64,000 nucleotides of DNA from Lachnospiraceae bacterium. GTDB taxonomy: Bacteria; Bacillota; Clostridia; Lachnospirales; Lachnospiraceae. The translations under genes and the position numbers were made by a program. The stretch is taken from assembly GCA_902363135.1 (NCBI GenBank), contig CABIZF010000006.1, positions 152,802-216,801 of the forward strand, given 5' to 3'. Under the pieces are notes generated by a model. The model was not told where the DNA came from, made no database searches, and saw only the letters and a list, made by a program, of their open reading frames with translations. Shown here one piece after another: positions 25,185-35,271 of this stretch. How positions within the stretch are numbered: the stretch's first letter is position 1; every line of letters begins with the position of its first letter.

Positions 25185-26501
25185 TCACAGCTGGTTCTTC
25201 AACAGCTCATAATAGCACTTCGCCGCATCCTGCACATCTTTGATATACGCCGACTCATTGTCCCCGTGCACACCGCGTCCCTGCTCCGGTGCCGCATGCA
25301 TCGGCGAAAAGCGCAGCACCTGATCGGTCACATCGAGAAAATGTCGGGAATCTGTTCCGCCGCCCAGCACGAACGGAATGATCGGAAGGCCCAGATACGT
25401 CTGCTCTACGCTTCGCTTCATCGCCAGATATTCTTCGGTATCCATCCGACTCTCTGGAGCCGCATCCACGCCGTCCACCAGTTCACAGATCAGATCGTGG
25501 TTTTTCGCGAGTGCCTGCAGCTTCTTTGTCACTGCCTGCTCTCCTTCCACGGACGCTACGCGCACATTTGCCGTGAGGACTGCCTTTTTCGGCATGACAT
25601 TCATCGCCGTACCGCCCTCGATCATCGTAAAGGCGATCGTACCGCCGAGCAGGTTGCGCGCCTCCGGCGTCAGCTGATAAAGTGTTGGATAGGGTGCATC
25701 CTCTGCCGCCGCCTTTTTCAGCTGCTCTGCCTTTTCGCCCTCGCTGTAAGCTGCGATCGCTTTTAGCATCGCACAATTGCCATCGCTCAGTTTCCGGATA
25801 AAGAGGTCTTCCTTCTCGACGTCATGCATCAGCTCTGCCAGACGCACGATCGCAGAATTTGGCTGCGGGTTCGCCGCATGACCGCCGGAAGAAAACGCGG
25901 TGAAACGATATTCCAGCGAGCCTTTTTCCGAGATTCCGAACAGCGCCGCACGGCCATCGACCAATCCCATAAAATTCTCACAGATTGTACCGCCCTCATC
26001 GAATATCATTGCAAAATGGATGCCCATTTTTTTCAACCATGCCGCCGCCTTGGCAGTCGTCTGACCACCAATTTCCTCGTCACAGGACAGATACAGCCAG
26101 ATCTCCCGCTCCGGCTTCCAGCCCTCCTTCAACAGTTCATCCAATGCTGAAAGCAACGCACAATGCGGTCCCTTCATATCCTGACTGCCTCGTCCCCAAA
26201 TGCAGCCGTCTACAATCGCCCCGGAAAATGGCGGATACTTCCACGCAGCCTCATCGACCGGTACGACATCCATATGACCGGTGAAGAGCACCGGCCTCTT
26301 TTTCTTCGGATCCGTCCCCTCAATGCGCAGCAACAGCGCCTCGCCGATTGCGATCCGCTCCGCACTTCCAAACAGATGCAAAAACTCCTGCGCCAAATAT
26401 TCCTTATAGCGCCCGATCTCATAGAGCGCCTCATTGCCTTTTCCGCTCACCGTCGGTATCTGTACCATCCCGGAGAGCCGTTCTGCCGTTCGTTCAAACA
26501 T
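25185..26501 (-). CDS. M20 family metallopeptidase / deacylase
   Basis: The 438-residue M20 protein (carboxypeptidase G2/DapE/PM20D1 superfamily) shows FTGHMDVVPV (metal His and catalytic Asp), WGRGSQDMKGP (bridging Asp), LSCDEEIGG (catalytic Glu plus metal Glu) and a C-terminal VHGDNE (metal His). The lid dimerisation domain is at about 190-310. Its length and pattern resemble the PM20D1/CPS-like branch, but the peptide or N-acyl amino acid substrate is not readable. The ABC permease gene ends 18 bases upstream of its start region, so it may be the last gene of the importer transcript. Confidence 0.85.
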   Translation of the reverse strand: MFERTAERLSGMVQIPTVSGKGNEALYEIGRYKEYLAQEFLHLFGSAERIAIGEALLLRIEGTDPKKKRPVLFTGHMDVVPVDEAAWKYPPFSGAIVDGCIWGRGSQDMKGPHCALLSALDELLKEGWKPEREIWLYLSCDEEIGGQTTAKAAAWLKKMGIHFAMIFDEGGTICENFMGLVDGRAALFGISEKGSLEYRFTAFSSGGHAANPQPNSAIVRLAELMHDVEKEDLFIRKLSDGNCAMLKAIAAYSEGEKAEQLKKAAAEDAPYPTLYQLTPEARNLLGGTIAFTMIEGGTAMNVMPKKAVLTANVRVASVEGEQAVTKKLQALAKNHDLICELVDGVDAAPESRMDTEEYLAMKRSVEQTYLGLPIIPFVLGGGTDSRHFLDVTDQVLRFSPMHAAPEQGRGVHGDNESAYIKDVQDAAKCYYELLKNQL

Positions 26502-26518
26502 GACTTCCTCCTGTTCTG

Positions 26519-27352
26519 TCAGCCCTTCAGTCCACTGACTGCAATACCTTCTACGAAGAACCGCTGTGCGAAGCAGTACAGTACCAGCAGCGGCAGCATG
26601 GAAATCAGTGCTCCAGCCAGTGCCGGTCCAGTCTCCCTGACGCCCTCGCCAACGAACATGGCCAGTCCGGCTGAGAGTGTACGCATCTTCGTAGAGTTTG
26701 TCATCATCATTGGGTAAATCAGATCGTTCCAGTTTGAAGTCAGGCAGAAAATGAAGAATGTCACAAATGCCGGCTTACACAGCGGGAACATGATCTTCCA
26801 GTAAATTCCAAACTCATGCATACCATCTACACGTGCCGCCTCTTCCAGTTCTTTCGGTAAACCCATGTAGAACGATTTCATAAAGTACATTCCATAGGCT
26901 GACGCGATACGCGGAAGAATCAGACCCACATATGTATTTAAAATATGGAATATATGTAACTCCAGATACAACGGAATCATGATGATCTGGAACGGTATCA
27001 ACATCGTCAGCAATACGATATTGAAAATAATCTCTTTTCCTTTAAACTCCAGTCTTGCAAATGCATAGCCTGCAAGTGAGTCCAGCATGGCAGAGCTGAC
27101 CGAAACAGCTCCTGCAAAAATGATTGTATTTTTAATATAACTTGCAAGCGGAATTCTTGACCATACTTTGATATAGTTCTTGATCGTCCATGCCTTTGGC
27201 CAAATTGTCGGTGGCCATTTGATGATATCCTTCTGAAGCTTGAAGGTACTCAAAATCAGCCACACAAACGGAAATACAATCAAAAATAGTACAAACAGAC
27301 ACAAAACTATGCGGATCGCGCCATATATTTTCAGCTTTTTCTTCTGTCTCAT
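26519..27352 (-). CDS. Carbohydrate-type ABC importer, permease (MalG-like)
   Basis: The 277-residue inner-membrane protein should have six helices. The EAA-loop motif LEEAARVDGMHEFGIYWKIMFPLCKP (read in part: EAARVDG) interacts with the ATPase, and the C-terminal region ends SGLKG. It belongs to the CUT1 group of sugar importers. The partner permease starts upstream with a 13-base gap. No ATPase gene is in the cluster; CUT1 systems in Firmicutes often share one MsmK-type ATPase encoded elsewhere. Confidence 0.9.
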   Translation of the reverse strand: MRQKKKLKIYGAIRIVLCLFVLFLIVFPFVWLILSTFKLQKDIIKWPPTIWPKAWTIKNYIKVWSRIPLASYIKNTIIFAGAVSVSSAMLDSLAGYAFARLEFKGKEIIFNIVLLTMLIPFQIIMIPLYLELHIFHILNTYVGLILPRIASAYGMYFMKSFYMGLPKELEEAARVDGMHEFGIYWKIMFPLCKPAFVTFFIFCLTSNWNDLIYPMMMTNSTKMRTLSAGLAMFVGEGVRETGPALAGALISMLPLLVLYCFAQRFFVEGIAVSGLKG

Positions 27353-27365
27353 TGATTCGCCCTCC

Positions 27366-28280
27366 TTACATGTTCTGTGCAGTTTTACGATCCAAATAAC
27401 GCTTGAATACCAGAATAATCACTGCAATTATGATAAACAATTCCACACACATCGCTGAAGCATAACCCAGATCATACGGATCCGAGAAACCTCTGCTGTA
27501 AATATACTGTACCATTGTCTCGGTCTTATAAAGCGGTCCTCCGCCAGTCGTGACATATACAACATCAAATACCTGAAATGCTCCGATGATCGTCGTAAGC
27601 AATGTAAAGCTGATCGTCGGCATCAGATTCGGAATGGTAATATAAAAAAACTGCTGAATTTTATTTGCACCGTCAATTTCCGATGCCTCAAAATAAGTAT
27701 TTGGAATATCGTTGATTCCGGCTACCAGAATAATGAGCGTCTTTCCAAACGCTTTCCATACAGAAATAAAGATAATGACCGGCATCGCAAACCGCTCATC
27801 GCTGAACAACGCAATCGGCTCACCTGTAAATTTACTGATGACATACGGGATATAACCTACGGTAGAATTTAACATCAGACCGAACAGAATACCAATGGCG
27901 GTAAAGGAACAAAGCACCGGCACATAAAATACCGAACGGCAGAGCTTGTTGAAAAAGGTCGGCTTGTACAGCCAGTATGCCAGAATCAACGCTACTAATA
28001 GCTGCACCGGCACAGAAATGATTACATAGTAAAACGTATTTTTAAATGCATTCCAGACACGTGCATCCGACAGTGTCCGTTTAAAATTGTCAAGTCCAAT
28101 CATATCCGGCCACGCCAGAAAGATATCCAGATTTGTCAGACTGATGATAAAGGATACGAGCAGCGGTATAATTGTAAAAATAAATAATACCGATACTCCC
28201 GGTAAAATGAACAGATATCCCACTCTGTCTTTATTCGTCCATTTTGCAATAAACCTTTTGACCGGACTGCTTTTTTCCAT
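27366..28280 (-). CDS. Carbohydrate-type ABC importer, permease (MalF-like)
   Basis: The roughly 304-residue CUT1 permease has a cytoplasmic N-terminus and six helices. The EAA loop EASEIDGANKIQQFFYITIPNL is present. The start at ATG 28280 has GGGAGT six bases upstream; the longer frame adds eleven residues without support. It pairs with the MalG-like protein downstream and the binding protein upstream. The sugar or other solute cannot be determined from sequence. Confidence 0.9.
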   Translation of the reverse strand: MEKSSPVKRFIAKWTNKDRVGYLFILPGVSVLFIFTIIPLLVSFIISLTNLDIFLAWPDMIGLDNFKRTLSDARVWNAFKNTFYYVIISVPVQLLVALILAYWLYKPTFFNKLCRSVFYVPVLCSFTAIGILFGLMLNSTVGYIPYVISKFTGEPIALFSDERFAMPVIIFISVWKAFGKTLIILVAGINDIPNTYFEASEIDGANKIQQFFYITIPNLMPTISFTLLTTIIGAFQVFDVVYVTTGGGPLYKTETMVQYIYSRGFSDPYDLGYASAMCVELFIIIAVIILVFKRYLDRKTAQNM

Positions 28281-28313
28281 GGTAAGACTCCCTTCTCCTG
28301 TATGCTGATACAA

Positions 28314-28357
28314 AATGCCTCCGGGAAGGACCGGTAATACGGCTACCTGGAGGCATT
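28314..28357 (-). promoter_or_regulatory. Hairpin between binding-protein and permease genes
   Basis: AATGCCTCC (28314-28322) pairs with GGAGGCATT (28349-28357) in the intercistronic gap. No T-run follows. Such hairpins commonly protect the upstream message or partly terminate, giving more binding protein than permease. Confidence 0.6.
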
Positions 28358-28399
28358 CCTTAAATCACATCATTCCCTGATGTCCGTTTCTATCTGCTC

Positions 28400-29638
28400 T
28401 TACTTATTCAGAATATCCTGTACAACATCATTGTACTTATCCAGCGTCTCCTGAATGTCAGCGCCTGCAAAGATTTCCTGCATTGCCGGGTAAAGGGCAT
28501 CAGATGATATCTGGCTTACGCCGTGCTTCTTCTGCTCGATGTGTCCATAAGTCAGTGGCTCAGAAAGTGCGGAAGTAAGCGGATCGTCTGCAAAATTCTT
28601 CTGTGCAGAAATCAAATATGCCGGTGTACCACACTCCTTTGTCCACTTTGTGCAGATTTCTTCAGAGTTCCAGTAGTTCACAAATTTGTAAACCAGTTCC
28701 TTGTGCTCATCGGAAGTGGTGGATGGAATAGAGAAGCCTACCGGAATAACTGCCGCATCCTGCTTGATACCGGTGCATGCCGGAACAGCCTTTACACCAA
28801 AGTTGATCTCATTCTCTCTTAAACCATTGATGATCCACGGTCCGTTGATGAACTGTCCAAGCTGTCCGCAAATATAAGTATTATCATCCGTATCCTGCGG
28901 AGAGCATGCATACAGCTCCTTCAGAGCCTCAAATGCCTTTACATTTTCCGCAGAATTGAATGCTGCCTGTGTCTCATCCTCATTGGTGTAATGTCCACCA
29001 TATGCATACATGGTATACTGTGCCGGGACGTTATTATCGGTCGGAATACAGAATCCATACTGGTTCTTACTTTTATCCGTCAAAAGCTTCGCATTTTCAA
29101 TGATCTCCTCAAAGGTCTCAGGCGGATTTTCCGGATCCAGACCCGCTTCCTCATACAGATCCTTGTCCCAGTAGAAATAATGGGATACCATCTGCATCGG
29201 GATACCTACGCACAGATCATCATAGTACAAAAGATCTACGACGTTTTGATCAAAGTCATCCTTATTTACTTCTGGAAGATCATAGAAATCACTTACATCC
29301 TGGAAGCTACCCGCATTTACATACGGAACATAGTATCCGGAAGAGCAAAGCACAAAGTCCGGTGCATTTCCCGCTGCGATCGCTGCTGGAAGCTTCTCAT
29401 TAAAAGTCGCCCACGGCATTACATCCATCTCAATCGTGATGTTCCACTCATTTGTCTCATTGAAATCATCTACGATCTGCTGCAAAACTTCTCCATCTGT
29501 ACTGGTAAATCCGTTCCAGAACGTCAGTGTAGTCGGCTCATATTCTTTCTCCTCTGCCGCTGCGCCAATTCCGGTAAGTAAACTCATCGTCATCGGAATT
29601 GCCAAACTAAGTGATACTACCTTTCTCCAATTCTTCAT
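28400..29638 (-). CDS. Extracellular solute-binding protein of the sugar-type importer
   Basis: The 412-residue family 1 solute-binding protein begins with a signal peptide (MKNWRKVVSLSLAIPMTMSL, cleavage near GAAAEE). The mature part contains TLTFWNGFTS, a MalE-like first strand, and APDFVLCSSGY and GPWIINGL blocks. It is the first gene of the importer operon. As with the corrinoid-binding protein at 18999, no cysteine follows the signal peptide, so it is not an obvious lipoprotein. The ligand is unknown. Confidence 0.88.
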   Translation of the reverse strand: MKNWRKVVSLSLAIPMTMSLLTGIGAAAEEKEYEPTTLTFWNGFTSTDGEVLQQIVDDFNETNEWNITIEMDVMPWATFNEKLPAAIAAGNAPDFVLCSSGYYVPYVNAGSFQDVSDFYDLPEVNKDDFDQNVVDLLYYDDLCVGIPMQMVSHYFYWDKDLYEEAGLDPENPPETFEEIIENAKLLTDKSKNQYGFCIPTDNNVPAQYTMYAYGGHYTNEDETQAAFNSAENVKAFEALKELYACSPQDTDDNTYICGQLGQFINGPWIINGLRENEINFGVKAVPACTGIKQDAAVIPVGFSIPSTTSDEHKELVYKFVNYWNSEEICTKWTKECGTPAYLISAQKNFADDPLTSALSEPLTYGHIEQKKHGVSQISSDALYPAMQEIFAGADIQETLDKYNDVVQDILNK

Positions 29639-29821
29639 GTCTTTCTTCCTTTCTTTTTCTTTTTTATACGCAAGGCTTCTCGTCCTTTTTGTATTCCCCC
29701 GCCAGTTGTTCTGTAAAGACTTATTTTTATCTTGTGTTTACCAGTTATATTCTTTATTGTCTGATATTATATTGATATTAATTATATATTATACTTTTTC
29801 TTCTATATATTTAAAATTATA

Positions 29822-30799
29822 TCAGATACTTCTTGCTGCCTCTACCACCCAGCGAATCCGCTCCCAGTCGAGCTTGGAATCGATCGTACAGTCACCGCCG
29901 AGCATCAGGCCGATCTTTCCATGGTTCAGGATCAGGTTCTTTGTGTACTCCTGCAGCTCTTCTTTCGTACCGGTGTAAATGATGCCCTGCTGTGTGTGCT
30001 CATCCCAGTGCGTCTCGAATCCGCCAAGGCTTGTTCTGCCATGTACGAAGTAGCGTCCTGCATCCAGTGACAGTCCCTCTACGAATACCGCCCAGTTGAC
30101 AACCTTGGCCGGGTAATCTTCCCAGATTGCGAGCTGATTGCGGTTGCCTGCCCAGCCACACATATGAAGCATGTTGTTATCGGAATAACGATTCGCATGC
30201 TCCAGTACGTACAGGTCGCTCGGTGTGATCGTCGCACGGTACTCTTCCGGTGTGAAGCGGTCGTACTCGCCGCCCTGTACACAGTAGTAAACGCCGTCGC
30301 AGCCAGCCTCTGTAATCAGCAGCTCTGCCAGCAGTGCGTTGGACTGTGCAATGACATCCAGTGCTTTCATCACTGCAGTGCGGTCGGTGCGGATGTACTC
30401 CATCACCTGATCGTCGTTGATGCCAATTGCATCTGCGCCAAAACGCAGGGAGGAGAACGGTGCAAATACGTTATAGAATACACAGCGCTCTTTTCCGATA
30501 TCGTCCACGATCGCTTTTGCACGCTCAACCTGCTCACGAATAAACGGATGATCTGCGGTCAGCGGCTCCAGAGTCGTCCAATCCTCTGCCTTCTCGATCT
30601 TCGGCAACGGGTACGGGAAATAATTATCGCACATGATCTTTACAAAGTCCAAATCTGTCTCACGATAGTATTTCAGATGTGCCTGAACGCACGCATCTCC
30701 GACTGCTTCCTCTCCGCCGAAGTGAAACCAGAAGCCTACCGGCACATGATCCACTTCCTTTTTGTTCATTGCATTTAATACTCGGGTTCTCTTATCCAT
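29822..30799 (-). CDS. Uroporphyrinogen decarboxylase-family protein, MtaA-like methyltransferase
   Basis: The protein has about 325 residues of TIM-barrel UroD fold. It carries His215-x-Cys217 (HMCGW) and Cys307 (GGDC), numbered from the first in-frame ATG. That spacing corresponds to the zinc site of corrinoid-dependent methyltransferases such as MtaA and MtbA rather than to true UroD. It therefore probably moves a methyl group between a corrinoid and another carrier, or acts on a related substrate. No corrinoid protein or MtaB/MtgB partner is adjacent. It lies just upstream of the sugar-type importer operon. ATG 30799 has AGGAGG nine bases upstream; the ATG at 30808 touches the ribosome binding site. 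Confidence 0.75.
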   Translation of the reverse strand: MDKRTRVLNAMNKKEVDHVPVGFWFHFGGEEAVGDACVQAHLKYYRETDLDFVKIMCDNYFPYPLPKIEKAEDWTTLEPLTADHPFIREQVERAKAIVDDIGKERCVFYNVFAPFSSLRFGADAIGINDDQVMEYIRTDRTAVMKALDVIAQSNALLAELLITEAGCDGVYYCVQGGEYDRFTPEEYRATITPSDLYVLEHANRYSDNNMLHMCGWAGNRNQLAIWEDYPAKVVNWAVFVEGLSLDAGRYFVHGRTSLGGFETHWDEHTQQGIIYTGTKEELQEYTKNLILNHGKIGLMLGGDCTIDSKLDWERIRWVVEAARSI

Positions 30800-31046
30800 T
30801 TTTTTCATCCTCCTGTTGTGTTTTATCGCTTCGTACAGGGGATTTTATGATATCCTGCACGACCAATTCTACTGTTTTTGCCTTGTGCACTTGTAACTGT
30901 ATGTGACTGTAAATTCTCTTTCCATTCTGAGCACCAGCCTTTTTATATTGCCTGCAGTCACATTCGCTATTTCATCTAAATTGCGCTTTTAACCTGTCAT
31001 GTATTTACAATCCAATTCATTTCTGTGATGTATTTCTGTTTACATC

Positions 31047-32318
31047 TCACCGACACACCATCATATCCAGAATCACGCGATCCGTATCTGCCATGCCACG
31101 GTTACCCAGTTCTCCCAGATTCCGGATGCTGTTTTCCACATCCGCTCGGACGATTCCGTCCAATTCTCCGGCACCCAAATCCCGAAGTGCCAGAAGAGAG
31201 CACTGGTATGCGCTGGAGATGACCGTTGCGATCTTCAATGCACAACCCGCCTTTGCCCCGTCACAGATGATACCGGACACATCGGCAATCATATTGTTAA
31301 TCGCACTTCGGATCTGGGAAAGTCCGCCGCCCTGCAGATAAGTCAGTGCGCAGCCGACTCCGATTGAAGATCCCATGCCGCAACCGCATAATGGAGAAAG
31401 CTTTCCAATAAACTGTTTCACATGAATCGTAATCAGACAGCTCAGTGCAAGTGACCGATACAACATTTCCTCATCCGCCTTCAGGGAAAGAACTGCTGCG
31501 ATCACCGGAAGCGTCGCTGTGATTCCCTGATTGCCGCTGCCGCAGATCGTCATGACTGCCTTCGTGCCGCCCGACATCCGGACATCCGCCGCTGCCGCCG
31601 CTGTGGCAACTATGTAGTTCTGCATGTCATCCGCTTTGTTTTCTGCGCGGATACTGTCATAAATATTTTTCCCTACGCCGAGGCCATACTGCTTTGTCAG
31701 ACCTTCCTGTGAGATCGACCAGTTCATCCGAATCGCATCATCCAGAAAATAAAGCTTTTCGACCGGAATCTCCGTGATCATCTGATAAATTCCATCCACG
31801 CTCAGTCCGCTCTTGTCGCACTCTGACTCCTCGATCTCCCCACAGCTACTGCGATCATAGATGTCCTGCTCTCCGTGAGTGATCTTCGTAATATTCGTAT
31901 GACTGTCCTCAATGATGACCGACGCATGATCGTCTGCCGTACTGAGCAACACTTCGATATAAAGCTTCTTCAGCGTATCCTTCTGAATGACCTCCACACC
32001 TGCCTTTGCAAATTCCTCTGCCTGACGAATCTGCTCCGGTGTCACTCCATCGAGCACCTCAAGGATCGCATCACTGTTGCCTCCAATGATTCCGAGTGCT
32101 GCAGCCATCTCCAGTCCGACCATCTTCGTTCCCGGAATCCCGACACCCATTGCGTTCTTCAAAATATTCCGGCTGACCAGAATCTTTGCGCGATCCGGAA
32201 TCGCTCCCAGCACCGCCCTCGCCTTCGCTGCTGCATATGCAATCGCTACCGGTTCCGTACATCCAAGCGCCGGCACAAGCTCCTGTTTTAATATCTGAAG
32301 CATTTCTTCCTGTGTCAT
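31047..32318 (-). CDS. L-cysteine desulfidase family protein (UPF0597, CdsB/YhaM-like)
   Basis: The protein of about 423 residues contains LVPALGCTEPVAIAYAAAKA near the start, ICGSGNQGI in the middle, and Cys-rich LCGCGMGSSIGVGCAL and CDGAKAGCALK near the end. These cysteines are the conserved ligands proposed for a [4Fe-4S] cluster. Characterised members split L-cysteine into pyruvate, ammonia and sulfide. The start at ATG 32318 follows GGAG by 7 bases. It stands alone, with no cysteine transporter next to it. Confidence 0.82.
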   Translation of the reverse strand: MTQEEMLQILKQELVPALGCTEPVAIAYAAAKARAVLGAIPDRAKILVSRNILKNAMGVGIPGTKMVGLEMAAALGIIGGNSDAILEVLDGVTPEQIRQAEEFAKAGVEVIQKDTLKKLYIEVLLSTADDHASVIIEDSHTNITKITHGEQDIYDRSSCGEIEESECDKSGLSVDGIYQMITEIPVEKLYFLDDAIRMNWSISQEGLTKQYGLGVGKNIYDSIRAENKADDMQNYIVATAAAAADVRMSGGTKAVMTICGSGNQGITATLPVIAAVLSLKADEEMLYRSLALSCLITIHVKQFIGKLSPLCGCGMGSSIGVGCALTYLQGGGLSQIRSAINNMIADVSGIICDGAKAGCALKIATVISSAYQCSLLALRDLGAGELDGIVRADVENSIRNLGELGNRGMADTDRVILDMMVCR

Positions 32319-32597
32319 TCTATTTCTCCATTCTTCTGCATTCACCCGCTGCTGCTTCTTCTGCTGCTTTTGTCATGCACTTTTTGATCGTATTTCTTTG
32401 ATCGTATTTCAGATATTATCTCTGATATTTTTCTTTTCTCATTACTGATCATATCAGTGATGTCATCAATATACATCCATACTCTGAAATTTGCAAGTGG
32501 TTTCCATGAATTTATTTTATTTTGCCTTTTTAGCTAAAATCACATGATTGATTTTGTAAAAAATTGCCAACTCATAAATTCCTTTTCTTCCCCACCG

Positions 32598-32745
32598 CCT
32601 AGTCCTCCGCGTACCCGAAGCATGAGAATACTTATTCAGATTCCACCTCACGATGGACACCATTGCCTTCGGCTATATCCTTCCTACTACCGGGTGGATT
32701 CGGGACTTGCACCCGATAAAAACGTGCGTTGCCAGGCGCACCTAA
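32598..32745. repeat. Probable dispersed element remnant in the glgP-cds intergenic region
   Basis: About 150 bases here read in part GGACACCATTGCCTTCGGC, GTGGATTCGGGACTTGCACC and GTTGCCAGGCGCAC. They are unlike the surrounding AT-rich intergenic DNA. I believe similar stretches recur in many gut Firmicutes as an intergenic repeat, but I cannot confirm that here. The rest of 32319-32795 holds AT-rich sequence and the terminator below; no gene is evident. Confidence 0.35.
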
Positions 32746-32790
32746 AAAAAAGACGGGCATCGCCAAACCAGCGATGCCCATCTTTTTTTA
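32744..32790. terminator. Terminator of glgP (possibly bidirectional)
   Basis: GACGGGCATCGC (32752-32763) pairs with GCGATGCCCATC (32771-32782) with one G:U. It is flanked by A7-8 on the left and T7 on the right, so it works for leftward glgP. Confidence 0.9.
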
Positions 32791-32795
32791 CTGTA

Positions 32796-35057
32796 TTATC
32801 TGCCCAGATGCCAGATGTCGCGGTCATATTCCGCAATCGTACGGTCACTGGAGAAAAATCCTGCCTTTGCAATGTTGACAAGGCATTTGCGCCGCCAGCC
32901 AAGCGGATCGCAGGCGTAGTCGCCAAGCGCCTGTCCCTTGCGCACCACATAGGCGTTAAAGTCCGGCAGGGTCTGGAACCAATCCTTGTGGATCAGCTCA
33001 TTCTGCAGACGTCTGAGATTTTCCTCATGCCCTGCGGCCAGCATCTGCGGACCGGTCAGGAAATCCACAGCGCGGCGGATGTTCGGATCACCCTCATACC
33101 ACTGAGAAGCAATATAGTCCCCGGCTTCATAGCGATGGATGACCTGATCAGAGCTCTGACCGAAGATATAGACATTCTCCTGTCCGACCTGCTGGCTGAT
33201 CTCGACATTCGCGCCGTCCATCGTGCCAAGCGTCAGCGCGCCGTTAAGCATAAACTTCATGTTGCCGGTACCTGATGCTTCCTTGGAGGCAAGGCTGATC
33301 TGCTCGGACAGATCGCACGCCGGGATCAGCTTTTCCGCTGCTGTCACATTGTAGTTCTCAACAAACACGACCTGCAGCCACTTGGAGACCTCAGGATCCT
33401 GCGCAATGACCCTAGATAAGGCAAGCAGTGCATGAATGATATCCTTGGCGATGATATACGCCGGTGCCGCCTTTGCGCCGAAGATGCTGACCAGCGGTAC
33501 GGCAGGCAGATGCCCCGCCTTGATTTCATAATACTGATGGATAAGGTAGAGCAGGTTCAGCTGCTGACGCTTGTACTCATGCAGACGTTTGGACTGAATA
33601 TCAAACACTGCCTGTGTGTTTACTGAAACATTCTGTGTGTGCAGCAGCCAATCTGCCAGTGCCTGCTTATTTGCAGTTTTTACAGCTGTCAGCTCATTCA
33701 GCACGTCCTCATCCCCGGCAAACGCCAGCAGCTTTTCCAGCTCTGAGGCATCCTTGCGGAAACCTGAGCCGATGTGCTTTTCCAGCACCTGCGTCAAACG
33801 CGGGTCACATTCCAGCAGCCAGCGGCGGAATGTAATGCCGTTGGTCTTATTGTTGAACTTTTCCGGATAGAGCGTATAGAAACCGTGCAGCTCGGAATTT
33901 TTGAGGATCTCCGTGTGCAGTGCCGCCACTCCGTTGGTGGAGTGAGTAAAATGGATATCCATGTGCGCCATATGCACCCGTCCGTCCCTGTCGATAATCG
34001 CAAGGCTCTCGTTCTCGGTGCGGGTGCGCGCCAGCTCATCCAGCTTTTCAATAATCGGCATCAGCTGCGGCACAACCACATCCAGATAAGCGCGCGGCCA
34101 CTTTTCCAGTGCCTCCGCCAGAATCGTGTGGTTGGTATAAGCGCAGGTCTTGGTGACGATCTCAACAGCCTCGTCAAACCCGATGCCCTTTTCGCCGAGC
34201 AGACGAATCAGCTCCGGAATAACCATACTCGGGTGCGTATCGTTGATCTGAATGGCAGCGTAATCCGCCAGGTCATGATAATTGCAGCCGCGCGCAGCGC
34301 ACTCTGCAAGGATCAGCTGTGCACCGGCAGAAACCATCAGATACTGCTGGTACACGCGCAGCTGACGTCCTGCCTCATCCGAATCATCCGGGTAGAGAAA
34401 CAGGGTGAGGTTCTTGTCGATGGCGGTCTTGTCAAAGGAAATGCCATCATGCACGATACTCTCGTCAATACTGTCCAGATCAAACAGATTCAGCGTATTT
34501 GTGCGCGCACCGTAGCCGGTGACCGCAAGCTTATACAGACGGGCGGTGTACTCCTTACCGGCCAGCTGCACAGGATAGGTGATGTCCGTTTTTTCCGCCC
34601 AGCTGTGAGCTGTAAGCCACGGGTCAGGCTGCTCGTTCTGAATGCCGTTTTCAAAGGATTGGTGGAACAGGCCAAAATGATATCGCAGCCCTACTCCGTC
34701 TCCCGGCAGGCCGAGCGTCGCCAGTGAATCCAGAAAGCAGGCTGCCAGACGCCCCAGACCGCCGTTGCCCAGGGACGGCTCCGGCTCGACCTCCTCGATA
34801 TCCGCCAGGCTCTTGCCAGCAGCGGCAAGGGCTGCCCGGGCATCCTCATAGAGCCCCAGATTGATAAGGTTGTTGGACAGCAGCTTTCCGATCAGAAACT
34901 CGGCACTGATATAATACAGCTTGCGCCCTGTGACAGGCTGCACCTTGTCGGCGCTCTTGTGTCGGACGATCTCCAACAAAGCCAGATACAGCTCCTGATT
35001 TGTACAGTCAGCCAGCGGTTTGCCGGTATAGCCTTGCAGCATTTCGGTAAAGTTCAT
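32796..35057 (-). CDS. glgP: Glycogen/alpha-glucan phosphorylase
   Basis: The enzyme releases glucose-1-phosphate from alpha-1,4-glucans using pyridoxal phosphate. The 753-residue protein contains the PLP-lysine block [20 protein letters not shown], the N-terminal [17 protein letters not shown] block, and [17 protein letters not shown]. It is short compared with animal or E. coli forms (about 800 or more), as is common in Clostridia. ATG 35057 follows AAAGGAGG by 8 bases. An AraC-type regulator is transcribed divergently and may control it. Whether it prefers glycogen or maltodextrin is open. Confidence 0.93.
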   Translation of the reverse strand: MNFTEMLQGYTGKPLADCTNQELYLALLEIVRHKSADKVQPVTGRKLYYISAEFLIGKLLSNNLINLGLYEDARAALAAAGKSLADIEEVEPEPSLGNGGLGRLAACFLDSLATLGLPGDGVGLRYHFGLFHQSFENGIQNEQPDPWLTAHSWAEKTDITYPVQLAGKEYTARLYKLAVTGYGARTNTLNLFDLDSIDESIVHDGISFDKTAIDKNLTLFLYPDDSDEAGRQLRVYQQYLMVSAGAQLILAECAARGCNYHDLADYAAIQINDTHPSMVIPELIRLLGEKGIGFDEAVEIVTKTCAYTNHTILAEALEKWPRAYLDVVVPQLMPIIEKLDELARTRTENESLAIIDRDGRVHMAHMDIHFTHSTNGVAALHTEILKNSELHGFYTLYPEKFNNKTNGITFRRWLLECDPRLTQVLEKHIGSGFRKDASELEKLLAFAGDEDVLNELTAVKTANKQALADWLLHTQNVSVNTQAVFDIQSKRLHEYKRQQLNLLYLIHQYYEIKAGHLPAVPLVSIFGAKAAPAYIIAKDIIHALLALSRVIAQDPEVSKWLQVVFVENYNVTAAEKLIPACDLSEQISLASKEASGTGNMKFMLNGALTLGTMDGANVEISQQVGQENVYIFGQSSDQVIHRYEAGDYIASQWYEGDPNIRRAVDFLTGPQMLAAGHEENLRRLQNELIHKDWFQTLPDFNAYVVRKGQALGDYACDPLGWRRKCLVNIAKAGFFSSDRTIAEYDRDIWHLGR

Positions 35058-35271
35058 AAATAAGTCCTCCTTTACTGTAACGACCAGAGTTTTTCCTCTG
35101 TACCTATTCAAGAATGCCTCGGCATCCTTGTATCATCAGATGATGATGGGGTCAAAAGGTCTGTGATGATTGAACGACCTTGAATATCAATAGTATACCA
35201 CGCAAAACGAGAAAAAACTTGTGCATTTACCGCAATATATGATACTATCCTATCATCAGGAGGAAAAATTC

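Noticed and set aside
32544..33275. 243-codon plus-strand frame over the glgP terminator and 3' end
   Set aside because: It runs through the terminator hairpin and antisense to glgP; its first part covers the intergenic repeat remnant, not a gene.
33774..34727. 317-codon frame antisense to glgP
   Set aside because: The opposite strand encodes an unambiguous phosphorylase; no start signal here.
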